Shown: positions 1-8,505 of the stretch, piece after piece
Layout: every line of letters starts with the position of its first letter
How positions within the stretch are numbered: position 1 is the first letter of the stretch
Assembly: GCF_026241165.1 (NCBI RefSeq)
Contig: NZ_JAPFQN010000005.1
Location: 558,001-622,000, forward strand
Source of the DNA: Mangrovivirga halotolerans
GTDB lineage: Bacteria > Bacteroidota > Bacteroidia > Cytophagales > Cyclobacteriaceae
Reading direction: 5' to 3'
DNA: 64,000 nucleotides
Program-made: the position numbers and the translations under genes
The notes under the pieces: model-generated
The model's input: only the letters and a program-made list of their open reading frames with translations
The model's database searches: none
Told to the model about the DNA's origin: nothing

Positions 1-599
1 GATATAGCTTTACTTTCCTTTTTGCTATAGGGATCATTTTACTTACTGCATTTGCAGATGATGTTGACATAGATGAACAATGCGTTTTGTATGGAGAGAT
101 AATTTATATTCCTTTTAATGTTTGGGTAACCCAGGGTGGCCTTCATTTGGGGCCTACTGCCCTATGGATTGTCGGTTTGAATACATTTATAGTATTAATT
201 GTTATATTAAGTTTTTACAAGGAGTTACTTATTACCTCATTTAATCCCGATTTTGCAGACTCAATCGGAATAAAACCGATAGTCTGGCATTATGTATTAA
301 TGGGACTTGTCAGCTATACCGCAGTATCCAGTTTTGAATCTGTCGGAGCAGTTCTCGTAGTCGGATTAATAATTATTCCGCCAGCTACTGCTTATTTAAT
401 CACAGAAAGGTTAAATAAAATGCTTATTTACACAACAATTATAGCGTTAATCACTTCTATATTAGGATATTATCTTGCATTCCTGCTTAATGTATCCGTT
501 GCCGGTGCAATGATAACAATTAGTGGAACAATCTTTTTATTAGTATTTTATTTATCCAATCGGTATAATAAGAAGGTTATAATGTCAAAAAGCGAATGA
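1..599 (+). CDS. Metal ABC transporter permease (ZnuB/MntB/TroC type), 5' end outside window
   Basis: This is the C-terminal part of an integral membrane subunit of an ABC-3 family importer for zinc, manganese or iron chelates. The reading frame is open from base 3, so the gene starts before the window. The segment DIDEQCVLYGEI, followed by IPFN, matches the conserved loop of this family. Several hydrophobic helices follow, including one with IIIPPATAYLIT, also a family hallmark. A TTG at 87 could be mistaken for a start, but the conserved loop begins upstream of it. The ATPase and binding protein are not visible and presumably lie to the left. Metal specificity cannot be told from this part. 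Confidence 0.9.
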   Translation, partial: YSFTFLFAIGIILLTAFADDVDIDEQCVLYGEIIYIPFNVWVTQGGLHLGPTALWIVGLNTFIVLIVILSFYKELLITSFNPDFADSIGIKPIVWHYVLMGLVSYTAVSSFESVGAVLVVGLIIIPPATAYLITERLNKMLIYTTIIALITSILGYYLAFLLNVSVAGAMITISGTIFLLVFYLSNRYNKKVIMSKSE

Positions 600-642
600 G
601 AATTTTAATAAAATTTGTAATTTGTATTAAAATTATAGTTAA

Positions 643-1005
643 ATGGCTGATAAAGAGTTAATAGATTTAAACCAGGTAAGAAAAGTTGCATATCAGGATC
701 CTGATTTTACCAAGGAGATCTTAAATATTTCTATACAGGAAATACCTAAGATTACTAGTGAAATAAGGACTGCCCTTAACAATAAAGATACAGAAGCTTC
801 AAAACAAGCTGTTCATAAAATAAAACCTACTTTTTACACACTCGGATCAGTACATTACGGAGACCTTGCTAAAAAAGTACAGGATCACCTGTCAGATGGA
901 GGGGAACTTGAGAAAGTAATTGGAGAAATTGAAGAAATTATTGCTGTTGAACCTATAATAATTGAAGAAATCAAGAAAAAACTTACTTTACTTCAGGGAA
1001 TCTGA
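643..1005 (+). CDS. Stand-alone HPt (histidine phosphotransfer) domain protein
   Basis: The protein has 120 residues and consists of one HPt-type four-helix domain. The phosphoacceptor motif is at H58 (AVHKIKPTFYTLG), close to the family HxxKG pattern but with proline in place of the usual glycine. Proteins of this kind shuttle phosphate between hybrid histidine kinases and response regulators in the cytoplasm. No kinase or regulator gene lies next to it, so its partners are unknown. It starts 43 bp after the ABC permease on the same strand and may share its transcript. The family call is fairly safe; the phosphorelay role is inference. Confidence 0.75.
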   Translation: MADKELIDLNQVRKVAYQDPDFTKEILNISIQEIPKITSEIRTALNNKDTEASKQAVHKIKPTFYTLGSVHYGDLAKKVQDHLSDGGELEKVIGEIEEIIAVEPIIIEEIKKKLTLLQGI

Positions 1006-1060
1006 CTTTCTTTGGTATCTTTTTTGAACTATACCCGTTATAAAAACAAATTATTATAAC

Positions 1061-1540
1061 ATGAAATTACTATTTAGTCTATTAGCACTTACACTTACAT
1101 TAAATATAAATAGCCTGTTTGCTCAAGATTCAGACATAAACTGGCTGACTCCTGAACAACTTGAAGCTAAAGTAAAGGAAGAACCAAGGAAAATTTTCTT
1201 TGATGTTTATACTGATTGGTGTGGATGGTGTAAAGTAATGGATAAGAAGACTTTTTCTGATCCTGAAGTTGTAGAATATGTCAACGAAAACTTTTATGCT
1301 GTAAAGCTAGATGCTGAAAGCCAGGAAACATTTAACTTTATGGGCCAGCAAGCAAGCGGCGTCGGTCTTGCCAGATCTTTTAAGGTGAATTCATATCCCA
1401 CTATTGTTTTTATGGACGAAAAAATGACAACGATTTTTCCTGTACCAGGATTCAGAAAGGCTGATGAATTTATGGATGTTCTTAAAAAGCTTGATGAAAT
1501 GAATTTAGGACAGAATAATCAACAGCAGGGAAGTAATTAA
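1061..1540 (+). CDS. Periplasmic thioredoxin-like protein with CGWC active site
   Basis: The protein has 159 residues. Residues 1-21 form a Sec signal peptide ending in LFAQ, so the product is exported. The thioredoxin fold follows with the redox motif DWCGWCK (C54, C57) and a likely cis-proline in NSYPT (P113). The spacing and the KVMDKKTFSD stretch resemble the thioredoxin_7 / DUF255-like group. A role as thiol-disulfide reductase in the periplasm follows from the family; its substrate is unknown. The C-terminal tail is Asn/Gln-rich and probably disordered. A rho-independent terminator follows directly. Confidence 0.85.
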   Translation: MKLLFSLLALTLTLNINSLFAQDSDINWLTPEQLEAKVKEEPRKIFFDVYTDWCGWCKVMDKKTFSDPEVVEYVNENFYAVKLDAESQETFNFMGQQASGVGLARSFKVNSYPTIVFMDEKMTTIFPVPGFRKADEFMDVLKKLDEMNLGQNNQQQGSN

Positions 1541-1561
1541 ATAATCTCAATAAAAATATAT

Positions 1562-1592
1562 AAGGGCAGCTGTTATCAGTTGCCCTTTTTTA
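1562..1592 (+). terminator. Rho-independent terminator after the thioredoxin gene
   Basis: An 11-bp stem (AAGGGCAGCTG with CAGTTGCCCTT, one G-T wobble) with a TTAT loop is followed by a run of seven T. It ends the transcript carrying the thioredoxin-like gene. Confidence 0.85.
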
Positions 1593-1655
1593 TTGTTAAA
1601 TTATTAATAAGACCTAACCTTTATACCAGACCTTTTTACTTTTAAATTTTAACGA

Positions 1656-3953
1656 ATGGGATACATTGGTCGATTCCTCATTTGTATAATTTTATTATCT
1701 GGCATCAATTTTATATTGCATGCTCAAGACTCTTTTGTTAAAGGTAAAATAATTGATAAAACATCTAATGTCCCGGTACCATATACTCATATTCGGTTTG
1801 TAAAGAATAATAAAGGAACCACTAGTGACTTAAATGGAAATTTCAAATTAGAGTTTGAGTCATTAGAGGATTCAATCATCATTTCTTCAATTGGATATTC
1901 CAAAAAATTACTGGTAATCAAAGATTTAATAAATAGGAATGATATCAATATTTATCTGGTACCCTTAAGTACAAATCTGGATGAGGTTGCTGTTATTGCA
2001 GAAAGAATAAATAAAAAGCAATTTATTAATTCAATCTCCAATAATCAATATTCCATAAATGCTCAACAAATAAAAAACCTCCCTTCTATTTCTGGTGAAT
2101 CTGATATCATTAAATCATTAACAATTTTACCAGGTACAATAAAAGGTATCGAGGGCTCGCCAGACCTATTCGTCAGAGGAGGGGATGCTGACCAGAATTT
2201 AATAATTTTCAATGGAGCCCCTGTCTTTATTACCGGGCATTTATTTGGCTTTCTCTCTGTTTTCAATCCGGATATATTAGGTGATGTAACAATGCACACC
2301 GGAGGCTTTCCGGCTAATTACGGAGGAAGACTTTCCTCCATAATTGCGATTAACTCTAAGAAAGCAGACACATCAGAATGGAATTATAATCTAAATATTG
2401 GTACGATTTCTACTTCAATAAAAGCAGAAGGCCCCGTTATTAAAAATAAATTAAGTTTTATGGGCGCTGTTAGAAGAACTTATATTGATCAGTTAGCAAA
2501 AGTATTTTCGTCAGAAGTGCCCTATTATTTTACTGATGTAAATACACAATTTGACTTTAATATTAATAAAAGATTCTCCGCACAGTATCATTTTTATATG
2601 GGAGAAGATATTATGAAATTAAGAAGAAACCGAAATGATACTTCCTCAACTAATAAAACGGATTTTGTTCTTCAAAATTTCACCCACACCCTATCAATTA
2701 GAGGAAATCTAAATCAAAATTTATTAAGTATACTTAATATATATTACACAGAATTCAAATATAAGATCAATAGCCAATTTGAAGACAATTCGCTATCTGC
2801 CGTTTCAGATATTAAGGAATATGGTATAAAACATAACTTAGTTTATACAATCAATAATAAAATTAAAACAGAGTTTGGATATGAAATAATCAATCATGAT
2901 ATCTCTCCTAACCTCTTAAACACATCCGGAGAAATCTCTGATTTTATTTCTTCGTCAAAAGGAAAATCAAGAGAAGTACCCGAATGGTCAATATATGGTA
3001 CAGGTGAATACCATTTTAATAAATTAAAAATTGACATTGGATTGAGGTTGAGCAACATCATCTTGTCTAAAAATATATTCTATTTCAATCCTGAACCCAG
3101 GTTTAGTCTTAATTATCAAGTCAATAATAGAATGACATTGAACCTGACATATTCAAGAATGGTTCAGTATCTGCACCGAGTTTCCAGTAATGCGTTCACG
3201 TTACCTACTGACCTGTGGTATCCAGTTACCAAGTCAATCAAACCGCAAAAATCAGATCAAATAACTTTTGGCACATCATGGAATCCAGGAAGTCTTCCTT
3301 TTGTGGTAAAATCAGGAATTTATTATAAGTACATGAAAAATCTTATAGAATTTGAGGAAGGCACAAACTTAACTTTAAGTAACGATTTTGAATCAAAGTT
3401 GGTCCAGGGATTTGGAAATTCGTATGGATGGGAATTATTTATTCAAAAGAATGAAGGTAAATGGCTCGGAAATTTATCTTATACATTATCCTGGTCTAAC
3501 AGAAATTTCAAAGAGATTAATAACGGGAAATCCTTCCGATCAAGATATGACCGTCGTCATAACTTAATATTTGTAAACCAATACTCATTCAATGATAGAT
3601 GGTCAGTTTCTGTGCTCTGGGAATATTTAAGTGGTGCACGGTTCACTCCTATTCTTGGATATTATGCTATGATAAATTCCTCTTCTACAGGAGTTAGTCT
3701 CACGCCTCAATATCCTGATAGAAATAGTGTAAAGCTAAATGATAGTCATAGGTTAGACCTGAGCATAACTTATGATCACACAAATAAAAATAAATTTGAT
3801 TGGTCAGTTAAGTTAAACCTTTATAATATATATAATAGGACATCACCTGTGGCAATCGATGTAGTCTATGATGAGGAAAATAAAAATTATAAATATGAAC
3901 AACCTGGACTTCTTGGATTTTTACCTTCATTAACTTTTAATGCAAAATTTTGA
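1656..3953 (+). CDS. TonB-dependent outer membrane receptor
   Basis: This 765-residue protein has a signal peptide (to about residue 23, ending HAQ). A CarboxypepD_reg-like beta-sandwich follows (about 27-110, with GTTSDLNGNFKL), then a plug domain (about 130-235, with SPDLFVRGGDADQNLI) and a 22-strand type barrel ending in the aromatic-rich LTFNAKF. Such receptors import siderophores, vitamins or peptides across the outer membrane using TonB energy. The length and domain order fit the Bacteroidota receptors that pair with DUF4249 lipoproteins, not the larger SusC/RagA group. The next gene overlaps or abuts its stop, so the two form an operon. The ligand cannot be read from the sequence. Confidence 0.92.
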   Translation: MGYIGRFLICIILLSGINFILHAQDSFVKGKIIDKTSNVPVPYTHIRFVKNNKGTTSDLNGNFKLEFESLEDSIIISSIGYSKKLLVIKDLINRNDINIYLVPLSTNLDEVAVIAERINKKQFINSISNNQYSINAQQIKNLPSISGESDIIKSLTILPGTIKGIEGSPDLFVRGGDADQNLIIFNGAPVFITGHLFGFLSVFNPDILGDVTMHTGGFPANYGGRLSSIIAINSKKADTSEWNYNLNIGTISTSIKAEGPVIKNKLSFMGAVRRTYIDQLAKVFSSEVPYYFTDVNTQFDFNINKRFSAQYHFYMGEDIMKLRRNRNDTSSTNKTDFVLQNFTHTLSIRGNLNQNLLSILNIYYTEFKYKINSQFEDNSLSAVSDIKEYGIKHNLVYTINNKIKTEFGYEIINHDISPNLLNTSGEISDFISSSKGKSREVPEWSIYGTGEYHFNKLKIDIGLRLSNIILSKNIFYFNPEPRFSLNYQVNNRMTLNLTYSRMVQYLHRVSSNAFTLPTDLWYPVTKSIKPQKSDQITFGTSWNPGSLPFVVKSGIYYKYMKNLIEFEEGTNLTLSNDFESKLVQGFGNSYGWELFIQKNEGKWLGNLSYTLSWSNRNFKEINNGKSFRSRYDRRHNLIFVNQYSFNDRWSVSVLWEYLSGARFTPILGYYAMINSSSTGVSLTPQYPDRNSVKLNDSHRLDLSITYDHTNKNKFDWSVKLNLYNIYNRTSPVAIDVVYDEENKNYKYEQPGLLGFLPSLTFNAKF

Positions 3954-3954
3954 A

Positions 3955-4782
3955 ATGAGAACATTAATTTGCTTCATATTAATTTTGGTTATTCAAGGTT
4001 GCTTACCGGAACCTCTTGAGGTAGATAACATACCAACTCTTAAAAAGCAACCGGTTATAACTTCAGTAAACTTTAATGAAACTTTCCTCAATCTGATAAT
4101 TACTCAAAATTTCACAGTAGAATCAAGGGTTTCAGGAGATAATATCCATTCACTTATTCAATCTCTTCTTGTAGAAGATCTGGAAATTATGATCACCACA
4201 AATAATCAGCAATTTCTTCTCACAGAATACCTCGAGGGGGTTTATTTCAATCCTGAGATTCCCGAAAAGGAAGGGAATATATATAAATTAAGTTTTTTAG
4301 ATCCTTACAGTCAGGATTCAGTCAAAGCTGAAGCTACCTTAATGGAAAAAATTAGTTTTTCTGAACTTGAAACAACTTTACTATATACTGAATTTGATAC
4401 TTTACTTAATATTGAGTTTACAATTAATGACCCTTTAGGGAAGAATTATTATATGATAAATACTCAAAAGGTATCATCTGATTATTATTTACTGCAATCT
4501 CCTTATGTTGAATTAATTGAAGACAATTCAGATTCATCTGAACATATTATATCCAGTTCTTTTACCATTCCATTTGAGGACTTTGCCCCAAATGACACCA
4601 TTTTAGTATCTCTATCCAATATTGAAAAAAGTTACTTCGATTATTTAAAACAGAAAGATAGCCAAAGACTAATATTGATTGATGAATTGTCCGAACCCAT
4701 CAATTACAAAAGTAATGTCATAAATGGACTTGGTTTTTTTACTTTGTTTAAACCAGATATAGAGATTATTAGGTTGGAATAA
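3955..4782 (+). CDS. DUF4249 family outer-membrane-associated lipoprotein
   Basis: The product is a lipoprotein: with the start at 3955 the protein opens MRTLICFILILVIQGC, a signal peptide with lipobox IQGC. An in-frame ATG at 3940 lies inside the receptor gene and would add five residues, so I prefer 3955, one base after the receptor's TGA. The rest is a beta-rich extracytoplasmic domain typical of DUF4249, a family found next to TonB-dependent receptors in Bacteroidota. By analogy with SusD-like partners it may sit on the receptor and help capture ligand, but this has not been shown for the family as far as I know. Tight spacing implies translational coupling. Confidence 0.85.
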   Translation: MRTLICFILILVIQGCLPEPLEVDNIPTLKKQPVITSVNFNETFLNLIITQNFTVESRVSGDNIHSLIQSLLVEDLEIMITTNNQQFLLTEYLEGVYFNPEIPEKEGNIYKLSFLDPYSQDSVKAEATLMEKISFSELETTLLYTEFDTLLNIEFTINDPLGKNYYMINTQKVSSDYYLLQSPYVELIEDNSDSSEHIISSSFTIPFEDFAPNDTILVSLSNIEKSYFDYLKQKDSQRLILIDELSEPINYKSNVINGLGFFTLFKPDIEIIRLE

Positions 4783-4824
4783 GAATTAATGAATATTTTT
4801 GAATAAAAATATCGTCTTTTCTAA

Positions 4825-5148
4825 ATGGCTAATCAAATTTGTCCTGAGTGCAGGAATAATATATTTAATCCTCTAAAAAGAAAATTTCCGGAGAATATTG
4901 AGGAAACATTAAAACTTAAACCTCATACTTGCTGGCAATGCTTATTTAATGAATTGGATCAAAAAATTAAATCAATCAAAGCAGGCGAATTAGAAAATAT
5001 ATTAAAAGATCCGCTTTGGAATAAAAATAAGCTTATAGAGGGATTAGACTATTATAATGAAAATGGTTTAATGGTTTTTACGGAATATTTTCATTTGAAA
5101 AAAGGGTATTGCTGTAAAAATCAATGCAGGCACTGTCCTTATAATTGA
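4825..5148 (+). CDS. Cysteine-rich CWC / DUF5522-like small protein
   Basis: The protein has 107 residues and eight cysteines arranged as C6xxC9, C36xxC39 and a C-terminal cluster C96-C97, C101xxC104 (GYCCKNQCRHCPYN). The C-terminal cluster is the hallmark of DUF5522, and the N-terminal pairs resemble the short cysteine-rich CWC domain, so this looks like both units in one chain. Zinc or Fe-S binding is likely but unproven; the function is unknown. A good -7 element (TATTTTTG, 4794-4801) lies 23 bp upstream of the start. The gene converges on the next one, with a 10-bp overlap of the 3' ends. Confidence 0.75.
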   Translation: MANQICPECRNNIFNPLKRKFPENIEETLKLKPHTCWQCLFNELDQKIKSIKAGELENILKDPLWNKNKLIEGLDYYNENGLMVFTEYFHLKKGYCCKNQCRHCPYN

Positions 5149-5636
5149 TCATCGTCCAGATAGCCTGCATCTTTCAATAGGTCAATAACTGGATTATAAT
5201 CGGTCATGTTAAATAAAGTATCTGCTAAATAAATATTCCGTTTTCGCTCTTTATCTTCCTCGTCCGTAAAATGGATAACAAATTTCGATCTTGTCAGGCC
5301 AGTAATTCCTTTATGAAAAGAAACATGACTAATATTCTTCTTCTGGATCTTCTTTATAGAAACATTTATAATACAATCAAAAAGGCCATAAGCAAAATAT
5401 ATGCTGACCATTGTAAATATTCCCACAGGTATTAATTTTCCACTCTTATAAAATTCATAGGCAAGAAAAAGCATCCCTATAGAAAATACTCCATAGAAAA
5501 GTAAATTGAAGGTCTTTGTCAGTTTAAAATCATTGGCAAGGATAATACTTGCACTATCCTTATCAGAGACAATAATCTCCTCATCATTTAAATAACAAAA
5601 CCCATTTTGTGTCCTAAAAAATCTGATACTTCCCAT
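5139..5636 (-). CDS. Uncharacterised protein with two membrane segments
   Basis: I do not recognise this 165-residue protein. Two hydrophobic segments, about residues 44-62 and 70-92, form a membrane hairpin. They are flanked by a short N-terminal part and a C-terminal soluble part with a beta-rich, charged pattern reminiscent of bacterial PH-like domains (weak impression only). No signal peptide is seen. It is transcribed divergently from the gene at 5846 and its 3' end overlaps the DUF5522-like gene by 10 bp. Composition is like its neighbours. Confidence 0.6.
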   Translation of the reverse strand: MGSIRFFRTQNGFCYLNDEEIIVSDKDSASIILANDFKLTKTFNLLFYGVFSIGMLFLAYEFYKSGKLIPVGIFTMVSIYFAYGLFDCIINVSIKKIQKKNISHVSFHKGITGLTRSKFVIHFTDEEDKERKRNIYLADTLFNMTDYNPVIDLLKDAGYLDDDQL

Positions 5637-5724
5637 TTAATTCATCAATGTCTTTAATCCAAAGATACAGTTTATATTCTTTTTTAAACTATAGTCTGGA
5701 ATATGAAAATATTAGCAACATAAG

Positions 5725-5793
5725 TTACAATATAAATATTGTAATATAGAATCTAAAATAAATTTATTAAGAACAGTATTAAGTATTCTTAAT
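5725..5793. promoter_or_regulatory. Two inverted repeats in a divergent promoter region
   Basis: The 209-bp space between two divergent genes holds a perfect inverted repeat TTACAATAT-aa-ATATTGTAA (5725-5744). A second, ATTAAGAA-N12-TTCTTAAT, lies at 5766-5793. Neither is followed by a T-run, so operator sites are more likely than terminators. Both are AT-rich, so chance is possible. No regulator gene is adjacent. Confidence 0.35.
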
Positions 5794-5845
5794 TCATTTT
5801 ACCCTAAAAGCCTATTTATTTAATAAAGCAAACACTTAATATAAA

Positions 5846-6196
5846 ATGGAAATTGATAAAGTATTTACAACATTAAATTTCCTGTTTATTAATGTTCAGT
5901 CACCAATTTTGCAAAAAAAGAGAGTTATGGATCAAATAAATTGTTGGAAAAGTGAACATTTACTTTTAATAAAACTGACGGATTATAAAAAGAAGCAAGA
6001 ATACGATTTTTATTATTTTATCATTGATCCTAAAAAAGGAGATTCAATGCAAATCACAATTAATCAGTTTGATCATTTACTAGAAGTGCTGGAAACTAAC
6101 TTATTGGAAAATGATAAGCATCCGGAAATTATTGAATGGGTTAAATGGAAACTTCAAAAACACATTTACAGTTACGACGATCTGTACATGGTTTAG
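5846..6196 (+). CDS. Uncharacterised small soluble protein
   Basis: The protein has 116 residues, no signal peptide and no membrane segment. I do not recognise the family. It is rich in Lys, Ile and Asp, with aromatic stretches such as YDFYYFIID and a C-terminal YSYDDLYMV. It starts after a 209-bp divergent spacer with inverted repeats. Its stop overlaps by 4 bp the end of the convergent outer-membrane gene. It reads as a normal coding region for this genome. Confidence 0.55.
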   Translation: MEIDKVFTTLNFLFINVQSPILQKKRVMDQINCWKSEHLLLIKLTDYKKKQEYDFYYFIIDPKKGDSMQITINQFDHLLEVLETNLLENDKHPEIIEWVKWKLQKHIYSYDDLYMV

Positions 6197-7464
6197 AAAG
6201 TTTCATTTAAATTAAAGTACAATCCCCTTTCACCATACCTGCCCCACGCATAATCTATGGTAACATTAGCTCTGCTTTTGGTATTAAGCATAAACCTTAA
6301 TCCTACTCCGGCAGCTGGATCTATATACTCCATAAATTGGATGCCTGCAGGTTTACTGGTTGCAGTCGTTGCATTAACGAAAGCTACCAGGCCAAATAAT
6401 TCGGGATACTTTTTAATTATCGGTGGAAGTGGAACTCTGTATTCAAGTTCGGCATAACCAATCTTTTCACCCCTGAACCTTCCTTGAGTATATGCTCTTC
6501 CTGACCTGCCATAAACATCCCAGCCAATCGCTGGAAGATTCATATAAGGATGCGTTCCACTTGTTTGAATATGTGTGAAAACCCATAATGCAAGTAAATG
6601 TCGTGGCCTCCTCTTCGACAGATTGTAATAATTACGATATTCTGCCCAGAGGCTCGTTGAATTAGCATCACTTCCCAAGAACTCTGGATTAATCCTGAAA
6701 GTGAGTAAAGAATACATACCGGAATACGGGTTAATTGCATTATCCCTGCTATCATAAGCTGCATTTAAACTAACTCCTGATAACCAATATTTTTCCGGAT
6801 CAAAACCATTCTCTATACTATATTTATAATGGCTTGTATATTTTACACCATCCCCATCATCAGTGCTCAAATCAAGTTCCACATCATCGATATTAAAATG
6901 GTAGTCCAAATGATAGCCTAGGCCCAGATAAAAATTATCCTTTACCTTTCTAAAAGCCGTTTCATGGAACCTGAACAAATTAAAATACATTAATTGATCA
7001 TCAAGATCAGCTCTTCCCCTTATACCATTTATTACTATCCCATCCCCAATAGGTTTTGCATTTTGAGGCCCTGTACCCAAACCATAAGTAGGTTGATTGG
7101 TAACCAAATACCTCCAATCACCTAACAGATTCCATTTTTCTTGATTTGAAAAGACATTACTCTTTAATATAAGAGCCAGCTGTTCTTTTGTTGAATAAGT
7201 AAAAGCAAGAAAAGCAGAAGATATCCGTGTGTCTTCTGGTTCTCCAAGATACATACCGGCAGATGCTGCAACACCATAAATAAACCCGGAAGTTGGATTG
7301 GATGCAATCGCAGGTAAAGGAGTGATATATAATTTCCCTCTTTTTAATTCTTTATCATCAGCAGTTGATGTTGTATCCTGATTTTGTGCCAAAGCAGGAT
7401 GTCCACAAATCAATGTGATTATAATCGCTATGCATAATTGACCTGCGAAATAAGTTTTAAACAT
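6193..7464 (-). CDS. BamA/TamA (Omp85) family outer-membrane barrel protein
   Basis: This 423-residue protein has an N-terminal signal peptide (to about residue 26, ALAQ). The remainder is beta-strand rich with alternating aromatic and polar residues. The C-terminal part contains GVGLRFMLNTKSRANV, then DYAWG, and ends in LNETF with terminal phenylalanine, as in Omp85-type barrels. It is shorter than BamA and shows no obvious POTRA repeats, so it is a barrel-only member of the surface-antigen family. It likely sits in the outer membrane; whether it inserts proteins, moves lipids or exports substrates is unknown. It is probably co-transcribed after the acyltransferase gene 35 bp upstream. Confidence 0.8.
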   Translation of the reverse strand: MFKTYFAGQLCIAIIITLICGHPALAQNQDTTSTADDKELKRGKLYITPLPAIASNPTSGFIYGVAASAGMYLGEPEDTRISSAFLAFTYSTKEQLALILKSNVFSNQEKWNLLGDWRYLVTNQPTYGLGTGPQNAKPIGDGIVINGIRGRADLDDQLMYFNLFRFHETAFRKVKDNFYLGLGYHLDYHFNIDDVELDLSTDDGDGVKYTSHYKYSIENGFDPEKYWLSGVSLNAAYDSRDNAINPYSGMYSLLTFRINPEFLGSDANSTSLWAEYRNYYNLSKRRPRHLLALWVFTHIQTSGTHPYMNLPAIGWDVYGRSGRAYTQGRFRGEKIGYAELEYRVPLPPIIKKYPELFGLVAFVNATTATSKPAGIQFMEYIDPAAGVGLRFMLNTKSRANVTIDYAWGRYGERGLYFNLNETF

Positions 7465-7499
7465 TAAAAAAATTATTTATGAATAATGTATTAGAATAT

Positions 7500-8414
7500 C
7501 TAAGCTTGATCTTCGGAACGTTTCTTTTTCCACCTCTTATGAGTCCATAACCAATATGCAGGTTGATCATAAATATCTTGTTCCATAAGTCTGGTGTATT
7601 TTTCGGTTATCTCACCTTTCTCTGTGGCTTTTGGATCCTCTATTAAATCTTCAAATGTAAGCTCATAATATCCCCGTTTAACCTTTTTAATATGCAGATA
7701 GACAACGGAATAATCATACCTGGTTGAATACCTTTCTGTTCCGTACATAACAGCGGTTTCCTGACCAAGAAAATCCATCCAGTAAACGTTTTTATTTGAC
7801 CATTGTGGGGATTGGTCAGCTGCAAAGGCAATCATTGTAGGTTTATCTTTTTTAGATGTAAAAAACTTCAATACATCTTTTTTTGGAATTAAATACATTC
7901 CATATTTTGATCTTGATTCCTGAATCACCTTATCAAAAAATTTATTAGATAAGGGAGAATAAATTACAGAAATCAAACCATCCCCAACTTGTGGTGGAAA
8001 TGCAACTGCAGCCATTTCCCAATTATTATGGTGGGCACAAACAAGAGAAACATCTCTACCCTTTTCAAAATATCTATTTAAAACTTCAGGATTAACAATT
8101 TTACATCGCTCAATCACTTCTTTCTTTGAAATGCTAAATAATTTTAGACTTTCTATTATCAGATCACAAAAATGCCTGTAAAACTCTTTAGCAATAGTCT
8201 CTATCTCTTTTTCTGATTTATCTGAAAAAACCCTTTTCATATTACCGAAAACTACTTCTTTTCGATAACCAATAAGATGATACAATAGCAGAAATAAAAA
8301 ATCAGATAGTATGTATAGAACTCTTAGTGGTAATAAGGATAGCGGTTTTATAAATAAATAATAAAAAAATGCAGTCACGTAATACATCATTAGACCCTGG
8401 TTCAATTCTGGCAC
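7500..8414 (-). CDS. Lipid A biosynthesis (LpxL/HtrB-type) acyltransferase family protein
   Basis: A 304-residue inner-membrane enzyme of the lysophospholipid acyltransferase superfamily. The catalytic HX4E motif is seen in CAHHNNWEMAA (H128, E133). Other family marks are FYRHFCDLIIESLKL before it and the C-terminal YWLWTHKRWKKK. One N-terminal hydrophobic region (about 10-48) anchors it to the membrane. The family transfers acyl chains from acyl-ACP to lipid A or to amino-lipids. Internal methionines at residues 9 and 10 are also credible starts, since the first eight residues add little. It lies just upstream of the Omp85-like gene on the same strand, an envelope-related pair. Confidence 0.85.
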   Translation of the reverse strand: MPELNQGLMMYYVTAFFYYLFIKPLSLLPLRVLYILSDFLFLLLYHLIGYRKEVVFGNMKRVFSDKSEKEIETIAKEFYRHFCDLIIESLKLFSISKKEVIERCKIVNPEVLNRYFEKGRDVSLVCAHHNNWEMAAVAFPPQVGDGLISVIYSPLSNKFFDKVIQESRSKYGMYLIPKKDVLKFFTSKKDKPTMIAFAADQSPQWSNKNVYWMDFLGQETAVMYGTERYSTRYDYSVVYLHIKKVKRGYYELTFEDLIEDPKATEKGEITEKYTRLMEQDIYDQPAYWLWTHKRWKKKRSEDQA

Positions 8415-8505
8415 AAAAATCCTAATTATCAGATTACGAATGAAGAAAAATACAATTTTTTATTAACTATTTTTTTTACGTAACTAGATTAATTCCTATT
8501 TCAAA

